From Corallococcus macrosporus (GTDB lineage: Bacteria; Myxococcota; Myxococcia; Myxococcales; Myxococcaceae): a stretch of DNA of 64,000 nt. The stretch lies in contig NZ_JAFIMU010000007.1 of assembly GCF_017302985.1 (NCBI RefSeq), positions 1,798,001 through 1,862,000 on the forward strand. Direction: 5' to 3'. The notes below the pieces were generated by a model, which saw nothing but the letters and a program-made list of their open reading frames with translations, did not search any database and had not been told where the DNA came from. Shown in pieces: positions 1 to 7,850 of this stretch. The translations under genes were made by a program, and so were the position numbers. Numbering within the stretch: position 1 is the stretch's first letter; the number at the start of each line of letters is the position of its first letter.

Positions 1-1
1 C

Positions 2-316
2 TTCGAGGACGACAGCCTCCATCTGGTGCTCCACGTGGAGGACGACGTGCTGGGCTGCGTGCTGTTCCACCCGGAGGACGCGCACGGCGGCCGGCTCTTC
101 CAGATGGCGGTGGCCCCCACGCTGCAGGGCAAGGGCTTCGGCGCGAGGCTGGTGCGCACGCTGGAGGATGAGCTGCGCAGACGCGGCTTCCGCCACGTGC
201 ACCTGCACGCGCGCGCCCCCGTCGTCCCCTTCTACGAACGCCTGGGCTACACGGTGTACGGCGAGCCCTACGAAGAGGTGGGCATCCCCCACCGGAACAT
301 GCAGCGCGACCTCTGA
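2..316 (+). CDS. GNAT-family N-acetyltransferase, C-terminal part
   Basis: Only the C-terminal ~104 residues lie in the window; the frame is open to base 2, so the gene begins upstream. The acetyl-CoA binding stretch is visible as MAVAPTLQGKGFGARLV (the Q/R-x-x-G-x-G/A loop of motif A), followed by a helix LEDELRRRGF and the family ending ARAPVVPFYERLGYTVYGEPY, where the Tyr of FYERLGY is the usual general-acid position. The short spacing and the ending (VGIPHRNMQRDL) recall ElaA/YitI-like acetyltransferases. Substrate unknown. It converges on the MFS gene with 3 bases between the stops. Confidence 0.85.
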   Translation, partial: FEDDSLHLVLHVEDDVLGCVLFHPEDAHGGRLFQMAVAPTLQGKGFGARLVRTLEDELRRRGFRHVHLHARAPVVPFYERLGYTVYGEPYEEVGIPHRNMQRDL

Positions 317-319
317 GGC

Positions 320-1531
320 TCAGGTCGCGGGGACCTCCGCCGCCGGCAGGCGCCGCGCGCCCCAGAGCACCGCCACCAGCGCCGTGAGCGACATGCCCGC
401 GCCCACCGCGCACACGCCCGGCCAGCCCGCGCGCGTCCACGCCGCCATGCCCGCCCACGCGCCCGCGGCGCCGCCCACGAAATAGGTCACCATATAAATC
501 GTATTGAGCCGGCTCCGCGCGTCCGGCCGCAGCGAGTACACGCGCGCCTGGTTGGCGATCTGATTCGCCTGCGCGCCCAGGTCCAGCAGCACGACTCCCA
601 GCGCGATGCCCCACAGCGAGTGGCCCAGGAGCCAGAGCACGACGAAGGACGCCAGCAGCACCGCGATGGCCAGCGCGTTGATGCGCCGGCCGGCGCCCCT
701 GTCCGCGAAGCGCCCCACCAGCGGCGCGATGACCGCGCCCGCCACGCCCACCACGCCGAAGAGGCCCGCCACCTGCGCGTCGTAGTGCCCCGGCATGGAG
801 CGCAGGTAGAGCGCCAGCGTGGCCCAGAAGGCACTGAACGCGCCGAAGGTCAGTCCGCCCAGCAGCGCGTGCAGCCGCAGCACCGGCTCCGTGCGGGCCA
901 GGTGGATGAGCGACCGCATCAACTGCGGATAGGGCATGGCGGCCACCGGCGGCGCGGAAGGCAGCGCGAAGCGCAGCACCACTCCCATCACCACCATCAG
1001 GCCCGCGGCCACGAAGAACATGGTGCGCCAGCCCAGGTGCGTGCCCACGAAGCCCGCCGCCGTGCGCGACAGGAGGATGCCGATGAGCAGCCCGCTCATC
1101 ACCGTGCCCACCACGCGGCCGCGCTCGGCAGGAGCCGCCAGCTGCGCCGCGAACGGGATGAGCATCTGCGGCACCACCGTGGTGACGCCGATGGCGAAGC
1201 TCGCGGCCACCATCACGTTCAGACTGGGAGCAAGTCCCGCCGCCACCAGCGCCGCGCCCACGCCGCCGCACAACACGAGGATGACCTTGCGGCGCTCCAG
1301 GCTGTCACCCAGCGGCACCAGGAACAGCATGCCCACCGCGTAGCCCACCTGCGTCAGCGTGGGCACCAGCCCCAGCGCGCTCCCGTCCGCATTCAGCGTC
1401 CGGCCGATGTCTCCCAGCAGGGGCTGGTTGTAATAGAGGTTCGCGACGGTGACGGCGCCGGCCACCGCCATCAGCCAGACGAGCGAGGGACGGAGCGAAG
1501 CGGAAGGCGCGGGGTCGGAAGGCGTCTGCAT
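320..1531 (-). CDS. MFS transporter, probable drug/sugar efflux
   Basis: A 403-residue major facilitator protein with about 12 hydrophobic segments, the usual MFS length. The N-terminal helix carries the ANLYYNQPLL signature common in the YnfM/NepI-like proton-driven efflux group, and the loop between helices 2 and 3 has GDSLERRKVIL, the conserved motif A (G-x-x-x-D/E-R-x-x-R-R/K). A second motif-A-like loop is GRFADRGAGRR. It should export a small molecule across the inner membrane; substrate not predictable. ATG start; no clear ribosome site. It stands alone between convergent and divergent neighbours. Confidence 0.88.
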   Translation of the reverse strand: MQTPSDPAPSASLRPSLVWLMAVAGAVTVANLYYNQPLLGDIGRTLNADGSALGLVPTLTQVGYAVGMLFLVPLGDSLERRKVILVLCGGVGAALVAAGLAPSLNVMVAASFAIGVTTVVPQMLIPFAAQLAAPAERGRVVGTVMSGLLIGILLSRTAAGFVGTHLGWRTMFFVAAGLMVVMGVVLRFALPSAPPVAAMPYPQLMRSLIHLARTEPVLRLHALLGGLTFGAFSAFWATLALYLRSMPGHYDAQVAGLFGVVGVAGAVIAPLVGRFADRGAGRRINALAIAVLLASFVVLWLLGHSLWGIALGVVLLDLGAQANQIANQARVYSLRPDARSRLNTIYMVTYFVGGAAGAWAGMAAWTRAGWPGVCAVGAGMSLTALVAVLWGARRLPAAEVPAT

Positions 1532-1660
1532 GGTGAGCGGCGCAACGGATAAGCCTCGCGTGGACGCGCTTCAAGCAGGACGTGCGTGCGCGGGCGCCGT
1601 CCGGGCGGGCAGGCCACGCCCCCCTTCCCCACGGCGTCCGCGCGCGGCAGGCTGCGGGCC

Positions 1661-2116
1661 ATGCTTCGTTCCCTTCTGCTGTGCGCGGTGCTGGCCCTGG
1701 CCGGCTGTGGTGGCGATTCCTCCTCGGGTGACCCTGCCAAGGTGACGTACGCCGAGTCCCTGGGCGTGAACCTGTCCTCGATGACCCGGAGCGAGTCCGG
1801 GCTCTACACGCAGGACCTGGTCGTGGGCACCGGGACGGAGATCGTCAACGGGAGCCGCGCGCAGGTGCACTACACGGGCTGGTTGCCGGATGGCTCCCAG
1901 TTCGACAGCAGCCGCGGCGGCACGCCCTTCACCTTCGCGGTGGGCGCGGGTCAGGTCATCGAGGGCTGGGACGAGGGACTCGTCGGCATGCGCGTGGGCG
2001 GCCAGCGCAAGCTCGTCATCCCCTCGGACCTGGGCTACGGCTCGCGCGGCTCTCCGCCGGTCATCCCGGCTGACTCCGTGCTCGTCTTCGACGTGGAAGT
2101 GATGCGCGTCTACTGA
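1661..2116 (+). CDS. FKBP-type peptidyl-prolyl isomerase, lipoprotein
   Basis: 151 residues from the ATG at 1661, chosen because it begins a clean lipoprotein signal (MLRSLLLC...) with lipobox LAGC, Cys16; the open frame further upstream lacks a signal. A Ser/Gly linker leads to one complete FKBP domain (about residues 45-151): VHYTGWLPDGSQFDSS, GQVIEGWDEGLVGM and the active-site stretch GYGSRG...IPADSVLVFDVE. It should catalyse cis/trans proline isomerisation on proteins outside the cytoplasm, anchored to a membrane. No partner gene is evident. Confidence 0.92.
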   Translation: MLRSLLLCAVLALAGCGGDSSSGDPAKVTYAESLGVNLSSMTRSESGLYTQDLVVGTGTEIVNGSRAQVHYTGWLPDGSQFDSSRGGTPFTFAVGAGQVIEGWDEGLVGMRVGGQRKLVIPSDLGYGSRGSPPVIPADSVLVFDVEVMRVY

Positions 2117-2129
2117 CGCTCCGCGGCCT

Positions 2130-2354
2130 TCAGACGCCGGGCGTCCCACCGGACACCGGCGGCGCCGGGGGCGTGCGCTTCTTCGGAATCGTGGAGCGGC
2201 CCTTCGGCCCCTTCAGCGCCACGCCCAGCAGCATGGTCGCGGGCAGCATCATGCCCAGCCCCTGCGTGAGGTCCTTCGGAGGGTGGGTCACCACGCCCAG
2301 CACCATCCCGGCGAAGAGCAGGCCGCACACGATGCGAAGGATCAGGGCGTTCAC
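2130..2354 (-). CDS. small membrane protein, unknown
   Basis: 74 residues with a GTG start. Two hydrophobic stretches (about residues 3-20 and 32-47: GLLFAGMVLGVVTH, LGMMLPATMLLGVAL) are followed by a basic and Pro-rich tail (KGPKGRSTIPKKR, PPAPPVSGG). It looks like a two-helix inner-membrane protein with a cytoplasmic tail. I do not recognise a family. It converges on the FKBP gene and is divergent from nudC. Kept because frame, composition and spacing fit, but it is short. Confidence 0.55.
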   Translation of the reverse strand: MNALILRIVCGLLFAGMVLGVVTHPPKDLTQGLGMMLPATMLLGVALKGPKGRSTIPKKRTPPAPPVSGGTPGV

Positions 2355-2445
2355 GTTCGAAGGCTCCCAGGCGGGCAGTGCCCGTTCTCGGGCGGCCGGA
2401 GCATAGCGCGCGGCGCCCCGGCGCGCCGTCCGTTAAGGTGGCCCC

Positions 2446-3282
2446 GTGAGCCCCCTGAAACGCTTCCAGCCCGGGTATGACCCGCCTGCCCGCTCGCGCG
2501 ACACCGCGCTCCTTTTCGCCGCACGCGGCATGGACCTGCTCGTGTCCGAAGACGACGGCCGCCTCGACCTGCCCCGGGGCTCCGCCCTGCCAGACGCCGT
2601 GGCCAGCGCCCACTTCCTGGGCGTGCTCGACGACACGGACTGCTACGCCACGCCCGTGCCCGGCGACTTCACGCCGCCCCAGGGGCTGAAGTTCGTCCCC
2701 GCCCGCTCGCTGTACAAGCAGGTGGACGAGGCGACGTTCGCCGTGGCGGGCCGCGCGCTCTCCATCGCGGAGTGGGACCTGAACCACCGCTTCTGCGGCA
2801 AGTGCGGCACGGCCACGCAGGGGGTGCCCGGTGAGCGTGCGCGCCGCTGCCCGGTGGACCACACGCCGTTCTACCCGCGCATCTCGCCGGCGGTCATCGT
2901 CCTCATCACCCGGGGCGACGAGATGCTGCTCGCACGCAACGCGACCTTCCCGGAGCCGTTCTTCAGCACCGTGGCGGGCTTCGTGGACCCCGGCGAGTCG
3001 CTGGAGGAGACCGTGCTGCGCGAGGTGAAGGAGGAAGTCGGCGTGGAGCTCAGGAACGTCACCTACTTCGGCAGCCAGCCGTGGCCCTTCGGCCGCTCGC
3101 TGATGGTGGGCTTCATGGCCGAGTACGCGGGCGGCGACATCGTCGTGGACGGCAAGGAGATCGCCGAGGCGCGCTGGTTCGGCGTGGACGAGCTGCCGCG
3201 CATCCCGCCCCGCCTGAGCATCGCGCGCCACCTCATCGACACCTTCATCGACCAGGTGAAGGCCCGCCGGCCCCAGCCCTGA
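2446..3282 (+). CDS. nudC: NADH pyrophosphatase NudC
   Basis: 278 residues, close to E. coli NudC (257). It hydrolyses NAD(H) to NMN(H) and AMP and, in the family, removes NAD caps from RNA. Order: N-terminal domain, zinc ribbon (CGKCG, Cys117/Cys120, then RRCPVDH with Cys135 and probably His139 in place of the second Cys pair), Nudix box at residues 178-200 with all the consensus Glu/Arg residues (G178, E184, R192, E193, E196, E197, G199) and the NudC-specific SQPWPF at 210-215. The apparent C2-CH zinc site rather than C4 is the one oddity. GTG start at 2446, just upstream of the conserved N-terminal region. Confidence 0.94.
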   Translation: MSPLKRFQPGYDPPARSRDTALLFAARGMDLLVSEDDGRLDLPRGSALPDAVASAHFLGVLDDTDCYATPVPGDFTPPQGLKFVPARSLYKQVDEATFAVAGRALSIAEWDLNHRFCGKCGTATQGVPGERARRCPVDHTPFYPRISPAVIVLITRGDEMLLARNATFPEPFFSTVAGFVDPGESLEETVLREVKEEVGVELRNVTYFGSQPWPFGRSLMVGFMAEYAGGDIVVDGKEIAEARWFGVDELPRIPPRLSIARHLIDTFIDQVKARRPQP

Positions 3283-3391
3283 GCTTCCCCGGAATTCCCC
3301 GCGCCCCTGGACGCGTTTCCCCCGGATGGGCGCACCGGGCTTGACCCCCGCCCCCCGGGTGCGCTTGATGCGCCCCTTCGCACGCACGCCA

Positions 3392-4084
3392 ATGCCCGCC
3401 GCACGCCCGCACATCGAGCCCCGCCGCGTCCCCACCGCCGACTCCGTCGTGGTGAAGGAACTCTACCTCTCGCTCCAGGGCGAGTCGTCCCATGCCGGCA
3501 TGCTCTGCGGCTTCATCCGCCTGACGGGCTGCCACCTGCGCTGCTCGTACTGCGACAGCGAGTTCGCCTTCCACGGCGGCAGCCGCATGAAGAACGCGGA
3601 CGTCGTCACGCAGGTGCTGGCCTGGAACACGCCCACCGTCGAGGTGACGGGCGGCGAGCCCCTGCTCCAGCCCGGCGTGTATCCGCTGATGGAGTCGCTG
3701 CTGGACGCGGGCCTCAAGGTGCTGCTGGAGACGAGCGGCGCCATCGACGTGCGGCTCGTGCCGCCGGCCGTCCACAAAATCGTGGACATGAAGACGCCGT
3801 CGTCCGGCGAGTGCGACCGCAACGACTACCGCAACCTCACGTCCATGAACGCCAACGACGAGCTCAAAATCGTCATCGGCTCACGCGAGGACTACGAGTG
3901 GTCACGCGCGCTCGTGCGCGAGCACAAGCTGGGCCAGAAGCCCTACGGCGTCCTGTTCTCCACCATCTTCGACAGGCTCCACCCGCGCGAGCTGGCGGAG
4001 TGGATCATCGAGGACCGGCTGCCGGTGCGCTTCCAGCTCCAGATGCACAAGTACCTCTGGGACCCCAACGCGCGCGGCGTGTGA
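3392..4084 (+). CDS. queE: 7-carboxy-7-deazaguanine synthase QueE (radical SAM)
   Basis: 230 residues from the ATG at 3392 (an in-frame ATG at 3368 is also possible). It converts 6-carboxytetrahydropterin to 7-carboxy-7-deazaguanine, the ring-forming step of queuosine/7-deazaguanine synthesis. The three Cys that bind the [4Fe-4S] cluster are Cys47, Cys51 and Cys54 in CHLRCSYC (C-x3-C-x2-C), preceded by the QueE-typical SLQGESSHAGMLCGFIRLTG that closes over substrate. The SAM-binding VEVTGGEPLLQP follows. No queC, queD or queF lies in the window, so the rest of the pathway is elsewhere. Confidence 0.93.
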   Translation: MPAARPHIEPRRVPTADSVVVKELYLSLQGESSHAGMLCGFIRLTGCHLRCSYCDSEFAFHGGSRMKNADVVTQVLAWNTPTVEVTGGEPLLQPGVYPLMESLLDAGLKVLLETSGAIDVRLVPPAVHKIVDMKTPSSGECDRNDYRNLTSMNANDELKIVIGSREDYEWSRALVREHKLGQKPYGVLFSTIFDRLHPRELAEWIIEDRLPVRFQLQMHKYLWDPNARGV

Positions 4085-4093
4085 CGCCGGTCT

Positions 4094-4585
4094 TCAGTTC
4101 CGCCACCGGAACACGAACAGCACGACGACGATGAGCGCGCAGTACAGCAGGGCTCCCACCAGGTTCAGCGCGGACAGGACGCGCAACCCTCTGGCGAGCC
4201 CCCGGTCGCCTACCTCTTCGCGGCGCCGCAGCTTGCGCGTGGCGATGACGGTGCCCGCCACCGCCGCCGCCAGCGTGAGCACCAGCGCGGGCAGGAACCC
4301 CCACTCCCTGCTCCACCGCTGGAAGCCCGACGACGCGCCCTGAAAGGGCACGCAGAGCAGCAGGAACCCCAGGACGTTGGCCCCCAGCGCCAGCCGCACC
4401 GCGCGCGACGGCCGCGTCTGCTGCTTGCGCCGCTCCGCGCACGGCGCGCAGTACGCCGTCTCCTCCAGCACCTCCGTGCACGCGCCGCACAGGAAGCCGC
4501 CGCAGCGCGCGCAGAGGGCCACCGCGGCCACGTCCGGATGCTGGCCACAGTGGGCGCCCGCGAGGCTCGCGACCGTTCCAGCCAT
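4094..4585 (-). CDS. B-box-like zinc finger membrane protein
   Basis: 163 residues. The N-terminal ~50 residues form a Cys/His-rich module: HCGQHPDVAAVALCARC, then FLCGACTEV and AYCAPCAERR, the spacing of a B-box-like/double-zinc-ribbon finger often seen in myxobacterial membrane proteins. Three hydrophobic helices follow (about 65-80, 92-112 and 138-158), ending in FRWRN. It is probably an inner-membrane protein with a cytosolic zinc module; role unknown. It is followed, as the likely second gene of an operon, by the small membrane gene at 4599-4880 lying just upstream on the same strand (13 bases apart). Confidence 0.75.
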   Translation of the reverse strand: MAGTVASLAGAHCGQHPDVAAVALCARCGGFLCGACTEVLEETAYCAPCAERRKQQTRPSRAVRLALGANVLGFLLLCVPFQGASSGFQRWSREWGFLPALVLTLAAAVAGTVIATRKLRRREEVGDRGLARGLRVLSALNLVGALLYCALIVVVLFVFRWRN

Positions 4586-4598
4586 GGGGGCTTGCCGC

Positions 4599-4880
4599 CT
4601 AGAAGCCGGGGGGCGGCGTGCGGGCCGCCAGCGCCGCGATGCCGTGCATGCCCATGCCCAGGAACACCGCCGTCAGCACGGTGCTGGCCACGAAGCCCGC
4701 GACGATGAGGTTCTTGCGCGGGTGCTCGAACTGGCTGAACGCGTAGACCAGCATGTAGCAGGGGATGAGCAGCACCATCACCCCGGTGCCCACGCTGCGG
4801 CGGAAGGCGTGCATCAGCAGGAGGGCCGCGCACACGAGCGAGACGACCCCGAACAGGATGGCGAGTGGCAGGAGCGGCAC
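4599..4880 (-). CDS. small polytopic membrane protein, unknown
   Basis: 93 residues from the GTG at 4880, chosen because AAGGGGG precedes it by about six bases and because the upstream part of the open frame is Arg-rich, non-hydrophobic and would run into the divergent gene's promoter. Three hydrophobic stretches are visible (LAILFGVVSLVCAALLLMHAF, GVMVLLIPCYMLVYAF, LIVAGFVASTVLTAVFLGMG). It likely forms an operon with the zinc-finger membrane gene downstream. No family recognised. Confidence 0.65.
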   Translation of the reverse strand: MPLLPLAILFGVVSLVCAALLLMHAFRRSVGTGVMVLLIPCYMLVYAFSQFEHPRKNLIVAGFVASTVLTAVFLGMGMHGIAALAARTPPPGF

Positions 4881-4972
4881 ACCCGCCCCCTTAGCACGCC
4901 TTCGCCCCTTTCGCGGCGGGCGTGCGCATACTAAGGACGGCCCGCCGCCCACCCGCCGAGGAGGTCCCCGCC

Positions 4973-5278
4973 ATGGCCGTGTTCAAGACGTTCCTCATCT
5001 TCATCCTGGCCGGCACGCTGCTGGGAACCTTCGTCGCGTCGCTGACGGCCCCCTCCTACATCGAGTGGAACAACAGCACGCCGCTCGCCACGCAGACCAT
5101 GTGCAACCTGCCGGAGGTGGTGCGCGGCGTGACGGCGTCGCTGCTGCACTCGCAGCTCATGGGCGCGGCCATTGGCGCGGGCGCGGGCCTGGTGGTGGCC
5201 ATCCTCGTCGCCGTGCGCGCCCGGAGCCGCTCGAAGCAGCGTCCGGGCACTCCGCCTCCCGCGGCCACCGCCGCCTGA
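4973..5278 (+). CDS. small membrane protein with two helices, unknown
   Basis: 101 residues. The ATG at 4973 follows a good GAGGAGG ribosome site by seven bases. A hydrophobic N-terminus (residues 3-25, uncleaved anchor or signal), a ~45-residue loop with one Cys (TMCNLPEVV) and a second helix (HSQLMGAAIGAGAGLVVAIL) are followed by a basic and Pro/Ala tail. It is probably an inner-membrane protein with a periplasmic loop; function unknown. It is divergent from the membrane gene pair at 4094-4880. Confidence 0.68.
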   Translation: MAVFKTFLIFILAGTLLGTFVASLTAPSYIEWNNSTPLATQTMCNLPEVVRGVTASLLHSQLMGAAIGAGAGLVVAILVAVRARSRSKQRPGTPPPAATAA

Positions 5279-5287
5279 AGCGGACCG

Positions 5288-5692
5288 CTACTGCTGCTTG
5301 GGCAGGACGTAGATGGCGGGCGACTGGCCCAGCAGCACGCCGCCGTTGCCATCCTCCACCTCCACGTAGAGGTGGAGGGCCTGGTTGGGGTCCTCCGGCG
5401 GTGACGGCACCGTCCACGTGGGCGTGGCGATGCTGGTGCTGCTGAACGCGCCCGCCGGGTTCGCGGGCACCTGCGACCAGCGGAAGAAGATCTCGTCCTC
5501 GTCCTGGTCCGTCACCTCCAGCTGCAGCTGGATGACGGTGCCCTCCTCGAACTTGAGTCCGCCCGGCGTGGACGGCGAGCCCAGCGGGCGCGGTCCGGCG
5601 GTGATGACGGGCTGGTGGTTGGGCGAGTAGCACCCGGCGCTCCCCAGACCCAGGGCGAGCAAGACGAACAAGAACGAGCGAGAACGCGGCAT
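5288..5692 (-). CDS. lipoprotein with Ig/cadherin-like domain
   Basis: 134 residues from the ATG at 5692, which has AGGGGG nine bases upstream. Signal MPRSRSFLFVLLALGLGSAGC with lipobox SAGC (Cys21). The mature part reads like a single beta-sandwich (PKD/cadherin-like) module: GTVIQLQLEVTDQDEDEIFF, WSQVPANPAGAFSS and LHLYVEVEDGNGG, with Asp-rich loops that could bind calcium. It should be lipid-anchored in the envelope. Specific role unknown; convergent with the gene at 4973. Confidence 0.78.
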   Translation of the reverse strand: MPRSRSFLFVLLALGLGSAGCYSPNHQPVITAGPRPLGSPSTPGGLKFEEGTVIQLQLEVTDQDEDEIFFRWSQVPANPAGAFSSTSIATPTWTVPSPPEDPNQALHLYVEVEDGNGGVLLGQSPAIYVLPKQQ

Positions 5693-5880
5693 GGACTTCC
5701 CCCTGCTAGGAACGTCCACACCCTAATTCGGGCCCCCGCGTTCCGTATACCCACCCGGAGGCCCCGGCCCTTTCATCACCAGGCGATGAAACAGTCGCGA
5801 GCCGCGCGCCAACTGTCGCGCGACGCGCATCCCGCCTCGCGAAGAAAATCCGTCCCGCCAACAAGCCCGGGGGACGAGCG

Positions 5881-6156
5881 TCAACGCCTTCCCGGACGCC
5901 GCGTGAAGAGCCGCAGCTTGTCCGCGCGCGTGAGCCGCTTGATGGCGGCCTCCCGGCGCAGGGCGGCGCCGCGGTCCTCGGCGGGCTCGCTCCAGACCAG
6001 CGTCACCGGCAGCCGGGCGCGCGTGTACGCGGCCCCCTTGCCCCGGCCATGCGTGGCCAGACGGCGCTCCAGGTTGTTGGTGGCGCCCGTGTACAGCGTG
6101 CCGTCACGGCAGCGCAGCATGTACACGGTCCAGGCGGCGGGGGGGGCTTCCGACAC
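5881..6156 (-). CDS. GIY-YIG nuclease superfamily protein (UPF0213-like)
   Basis: 91 residues, the typical size of single-domain GIY-YIG proteins (YhbQ/UPF0213 group). The two family tyrosine motifs are VYMLRC and LYTGATNN (here YML...YTG), then the catalytic Arg in NNLERRLATH. The segment KGAAYTRARLPVTLVWSEP and the basic helix AAIKRLTRADKLRLF are also typical. These proteins are presumed DNA-repair or structure-specific nucleases; the physiological substrate is not known. GTG start. Confidence 0.9.
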   Translation of the reverse strand: MSEAPPAAWTVYMLRCRDGTLYTGATNNLERRLATHGRGKGAAYTRARLPVTLVWSEPAEDRGAALRREAAIKRLTRADKLRLFTRRPGRR

Positions 6157-6189
6157 GGCGCCCCCACTCTACCGCCAGGACGGCCCACG

Positions 6190-6501
6190 TCAGGAGGGCT
6201 TCTGCACGCCCCCACGCCTGCCCTGCTGCCGCGCCAGCCGCCGCTTCTGGCTGCGCACCGCGTGCGTCTTCCGCACGCGCGCCATCACGTCCGACACCTG
6301 CGCCAGCGGATCCGTCCGCCAGCCCGCCAGGACCTGCGTCTCATGCACCACGCCCACCAGACTGCCCCCCGCCCCCACCACCCCGACCACCTGCACGTGG
6401 TACTGCTCCATCACCTTCAAGGCTCCCAACAGTGTGTCTGTGGGAAAAACTGTGGCGATGAAGGACGACAACGCTTCCCTGAACCCCCGGCCCTGCCCCA
6501 T
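6190..6501 (-). CDS. protein with a single CBS domain, possibly truncated
   Basis: 103 residues from the ATG at 6501; GGGGAGG lies nine bases upstream of it, whereas an in-frame GTG at 6507 is only three bases from that site. Residues ~14-60 form one CBS repeat (FPTDTLLGALKVMEQYHVQV then GSLVGVVHETQVLAG). The sequence after it (DPLAQVSDVMARVRKT) starts like a second CBS repeat but breaks off into a basic tail (KRRLARQQGRRGGVQK). CBS domains work as pairs, so this is either an obligate dimer of halves or a degraded gene. Confidence 0.6.
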   Translation of the reverse strand: MGQGRGFREALSSFIATVFPTDTLLGALKVMEQYHVQVVGVVGAGGSLVGVVHETQVLAGWRTDPLAQVSDVMARVRKTHAVRSQKRRLARQQGRRGGVQKPS

Positions 6502-6614
6502 TTCCACGACCTCCCCGAGATGGACTCACACCTCCTGCAACTGTCCTGCCGTCCCGGGTTAGTCCTCGAACGACACTCCGGCATCACCCGGGCGTCGGGC
6601 GTAGACTGAGGGAT

Positions 6615-7673
6615 GTGACATCACGACAGGCACCAGCACCCCGGTTGAGCCGGATGGCGGACCTCTTCACCAAGGCGGTCGAGCGGAGCAAGGAGGGGCT
6701 GTTGACCCTCAGCTTCAAGCCGGACGAGCTGTACAGGGTGCCCACGGACGACGGAGCGGCCATCGCGCTGGGGCGCTATCACCCTCGAGGGGAGCGCCGG
6801 TTCGCGGAGCCCGTCCTCCTGTGCCATGGGCTGGGAGCCAACCGCTTCCACATGGACTTCAACGAGCAGTACAGCCTGGCGCGCTACCTGGCGCGAGCGG
6901 GGTTCGAGACCTGGGTCATCGAGCTGCGCGGCCGGGGCCTGGCGGGGGCCTGCGCGGACTGGAATTTTGATGATCAGGCTGAACACGATGTGAGAACGGC
7001 TTTGCGCACCGTGATGTCCACGGGTGCCCAACAGGTCCTCTGGGTGGGCCACTCCAAGGGCGGGCTGATGCTCTATGCCCACCTGGCCCGCAACCCCCAG
7101 GCGCCGGTAAAAGCTGCCGTGTCCCTGGGCGCTCCATTCACCTTCGCGGTGCAGCCGGGCTTGCGAGCCTTCGTGCAGCGCGTGGAGCCCTTGCTCAAGC
7201 TCAAGGTCATCCCTACCCGGCGTGTCACCAGCATCGCCTTCTTCGGGGCGCCGCCGGGGCCGCTCACCCGGTACATGATGCTGGCGGACAACATGGATCC
7301 GCAGGTGGTGCGCTGGGCGCTGGCCAACGTGCCCGCGGACGTGGCCGGGGGCGTAGGAAGGCAGTTCGCCCGGTGGATCACCACCAGCCAGTTCACGACC
7401 TTCGACGGCGGCTTCGACTACCGCGAGCCGCTCGCCGGGGTGCGCATCCCCTTCCTGCTCATCGCCGGCAGCCGGGACCTGCTCGCGCCGCCGCTGGCGG
7501 TGGCCCGGGCGAAGGAGCACCTGGGCGGCCCGGTGAAGATGCTGGTCGCGGGCCGGGGCCACGGCTTCGCGGCGGACTATGGACATGCGGACCTCATCCT
7601 GGGCCGCAAGGCGCCGGACGAAATCTTTCCCCAGGTGGAGGCCTTCCTGTCCTCCAACGCCACGCCCCTCTAG
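6615..7673 (+). CDS. alpha/beta hydrolase (lipase/esterase-like)
   Basis: 352 residues from the GTG at 6615 (preceded by GACTGAGG); the ATG at 6654 is an alternative start. Cytosolic alpha/beta hydrolase: oxyanion region LLCHGLGANRFHMDF, nucleophile elbow GHSKGG (Ser in VLWVGHSKGGLMLYAH), a late acid region (FLLIAGSRDLLAPP, Asp) and catalytic His in AGRGHGF. The cap region between about residues 190 and 270 is hydrophobic and variable, fitting a lipid or fatty ester substrate. It is monocistronic by spacing, with a GC hairpin just after its stop. Confidence 0.85.
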   Translation: MTSRQAPAPRLSRMADLFTKAVERSKEGLLTLSFKPDELYRVPTDDGAAIALGRYHPRGERRFAEPVLLCHGLGANRFHMDFNEQYSLARYLARAGFETWVIELRGRGLAGACADWNFDDQAEHDVRTALRTVMSTGAQQVLWVGHSKGGLMLYAHLARNPQAPVKAAVSLGAPFTFAVQPGLRAFVQRVEPLLKLKVIPTRRVTSIAFFGAPPGPLTRYMMLADNMDPQVVRWALANVPADVAGGVGRQFARWITTSQFTTFDGGFDYREPLAGVRIPFLLIAGSRDLLAPPLAVARAKEHLGGPVKMLVAGRGHGFAADYGHADLILGRKAPDEIFPQVEAFLSSNATPL

Positions 7674-7678
7674 GGGGC

Positions 7679-7695
7679 CGCCCCCTCCCGGGGCG
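7679..7695 (+). terminator. GC hairpin after the hydrolase gene
   Basis: Arms CGCCCC and GGGGCG separated by CTCCC lie five bases after the hydrolase stop. There is no clear T-run, so this is a weak candidate terminator. Confidence 0.35.
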
Positions 7696-7850
7696 CGGTT
7701 GTCCGGGCCCGCCCGGCGTGCTACCCGGAAGCCCCGCTCCATGGCCCCATCCGTTCGCTTCCCATCCCGGCCGTGACGTCCCGCTTGAAAGCCCGGCGGC
7801 CCGGCACCACCGTGGAAGGTCCCCCGTCTCCTCCCCCGAGGCCTCCGCGC

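Noticed and set aside
3326-3391. Longer start for QueE
   Set aside because: The extra residues are Ala/Pro/Arg-rich with no similarity to QueE; the conserved start fits the ATG at 3392 (or 3368).
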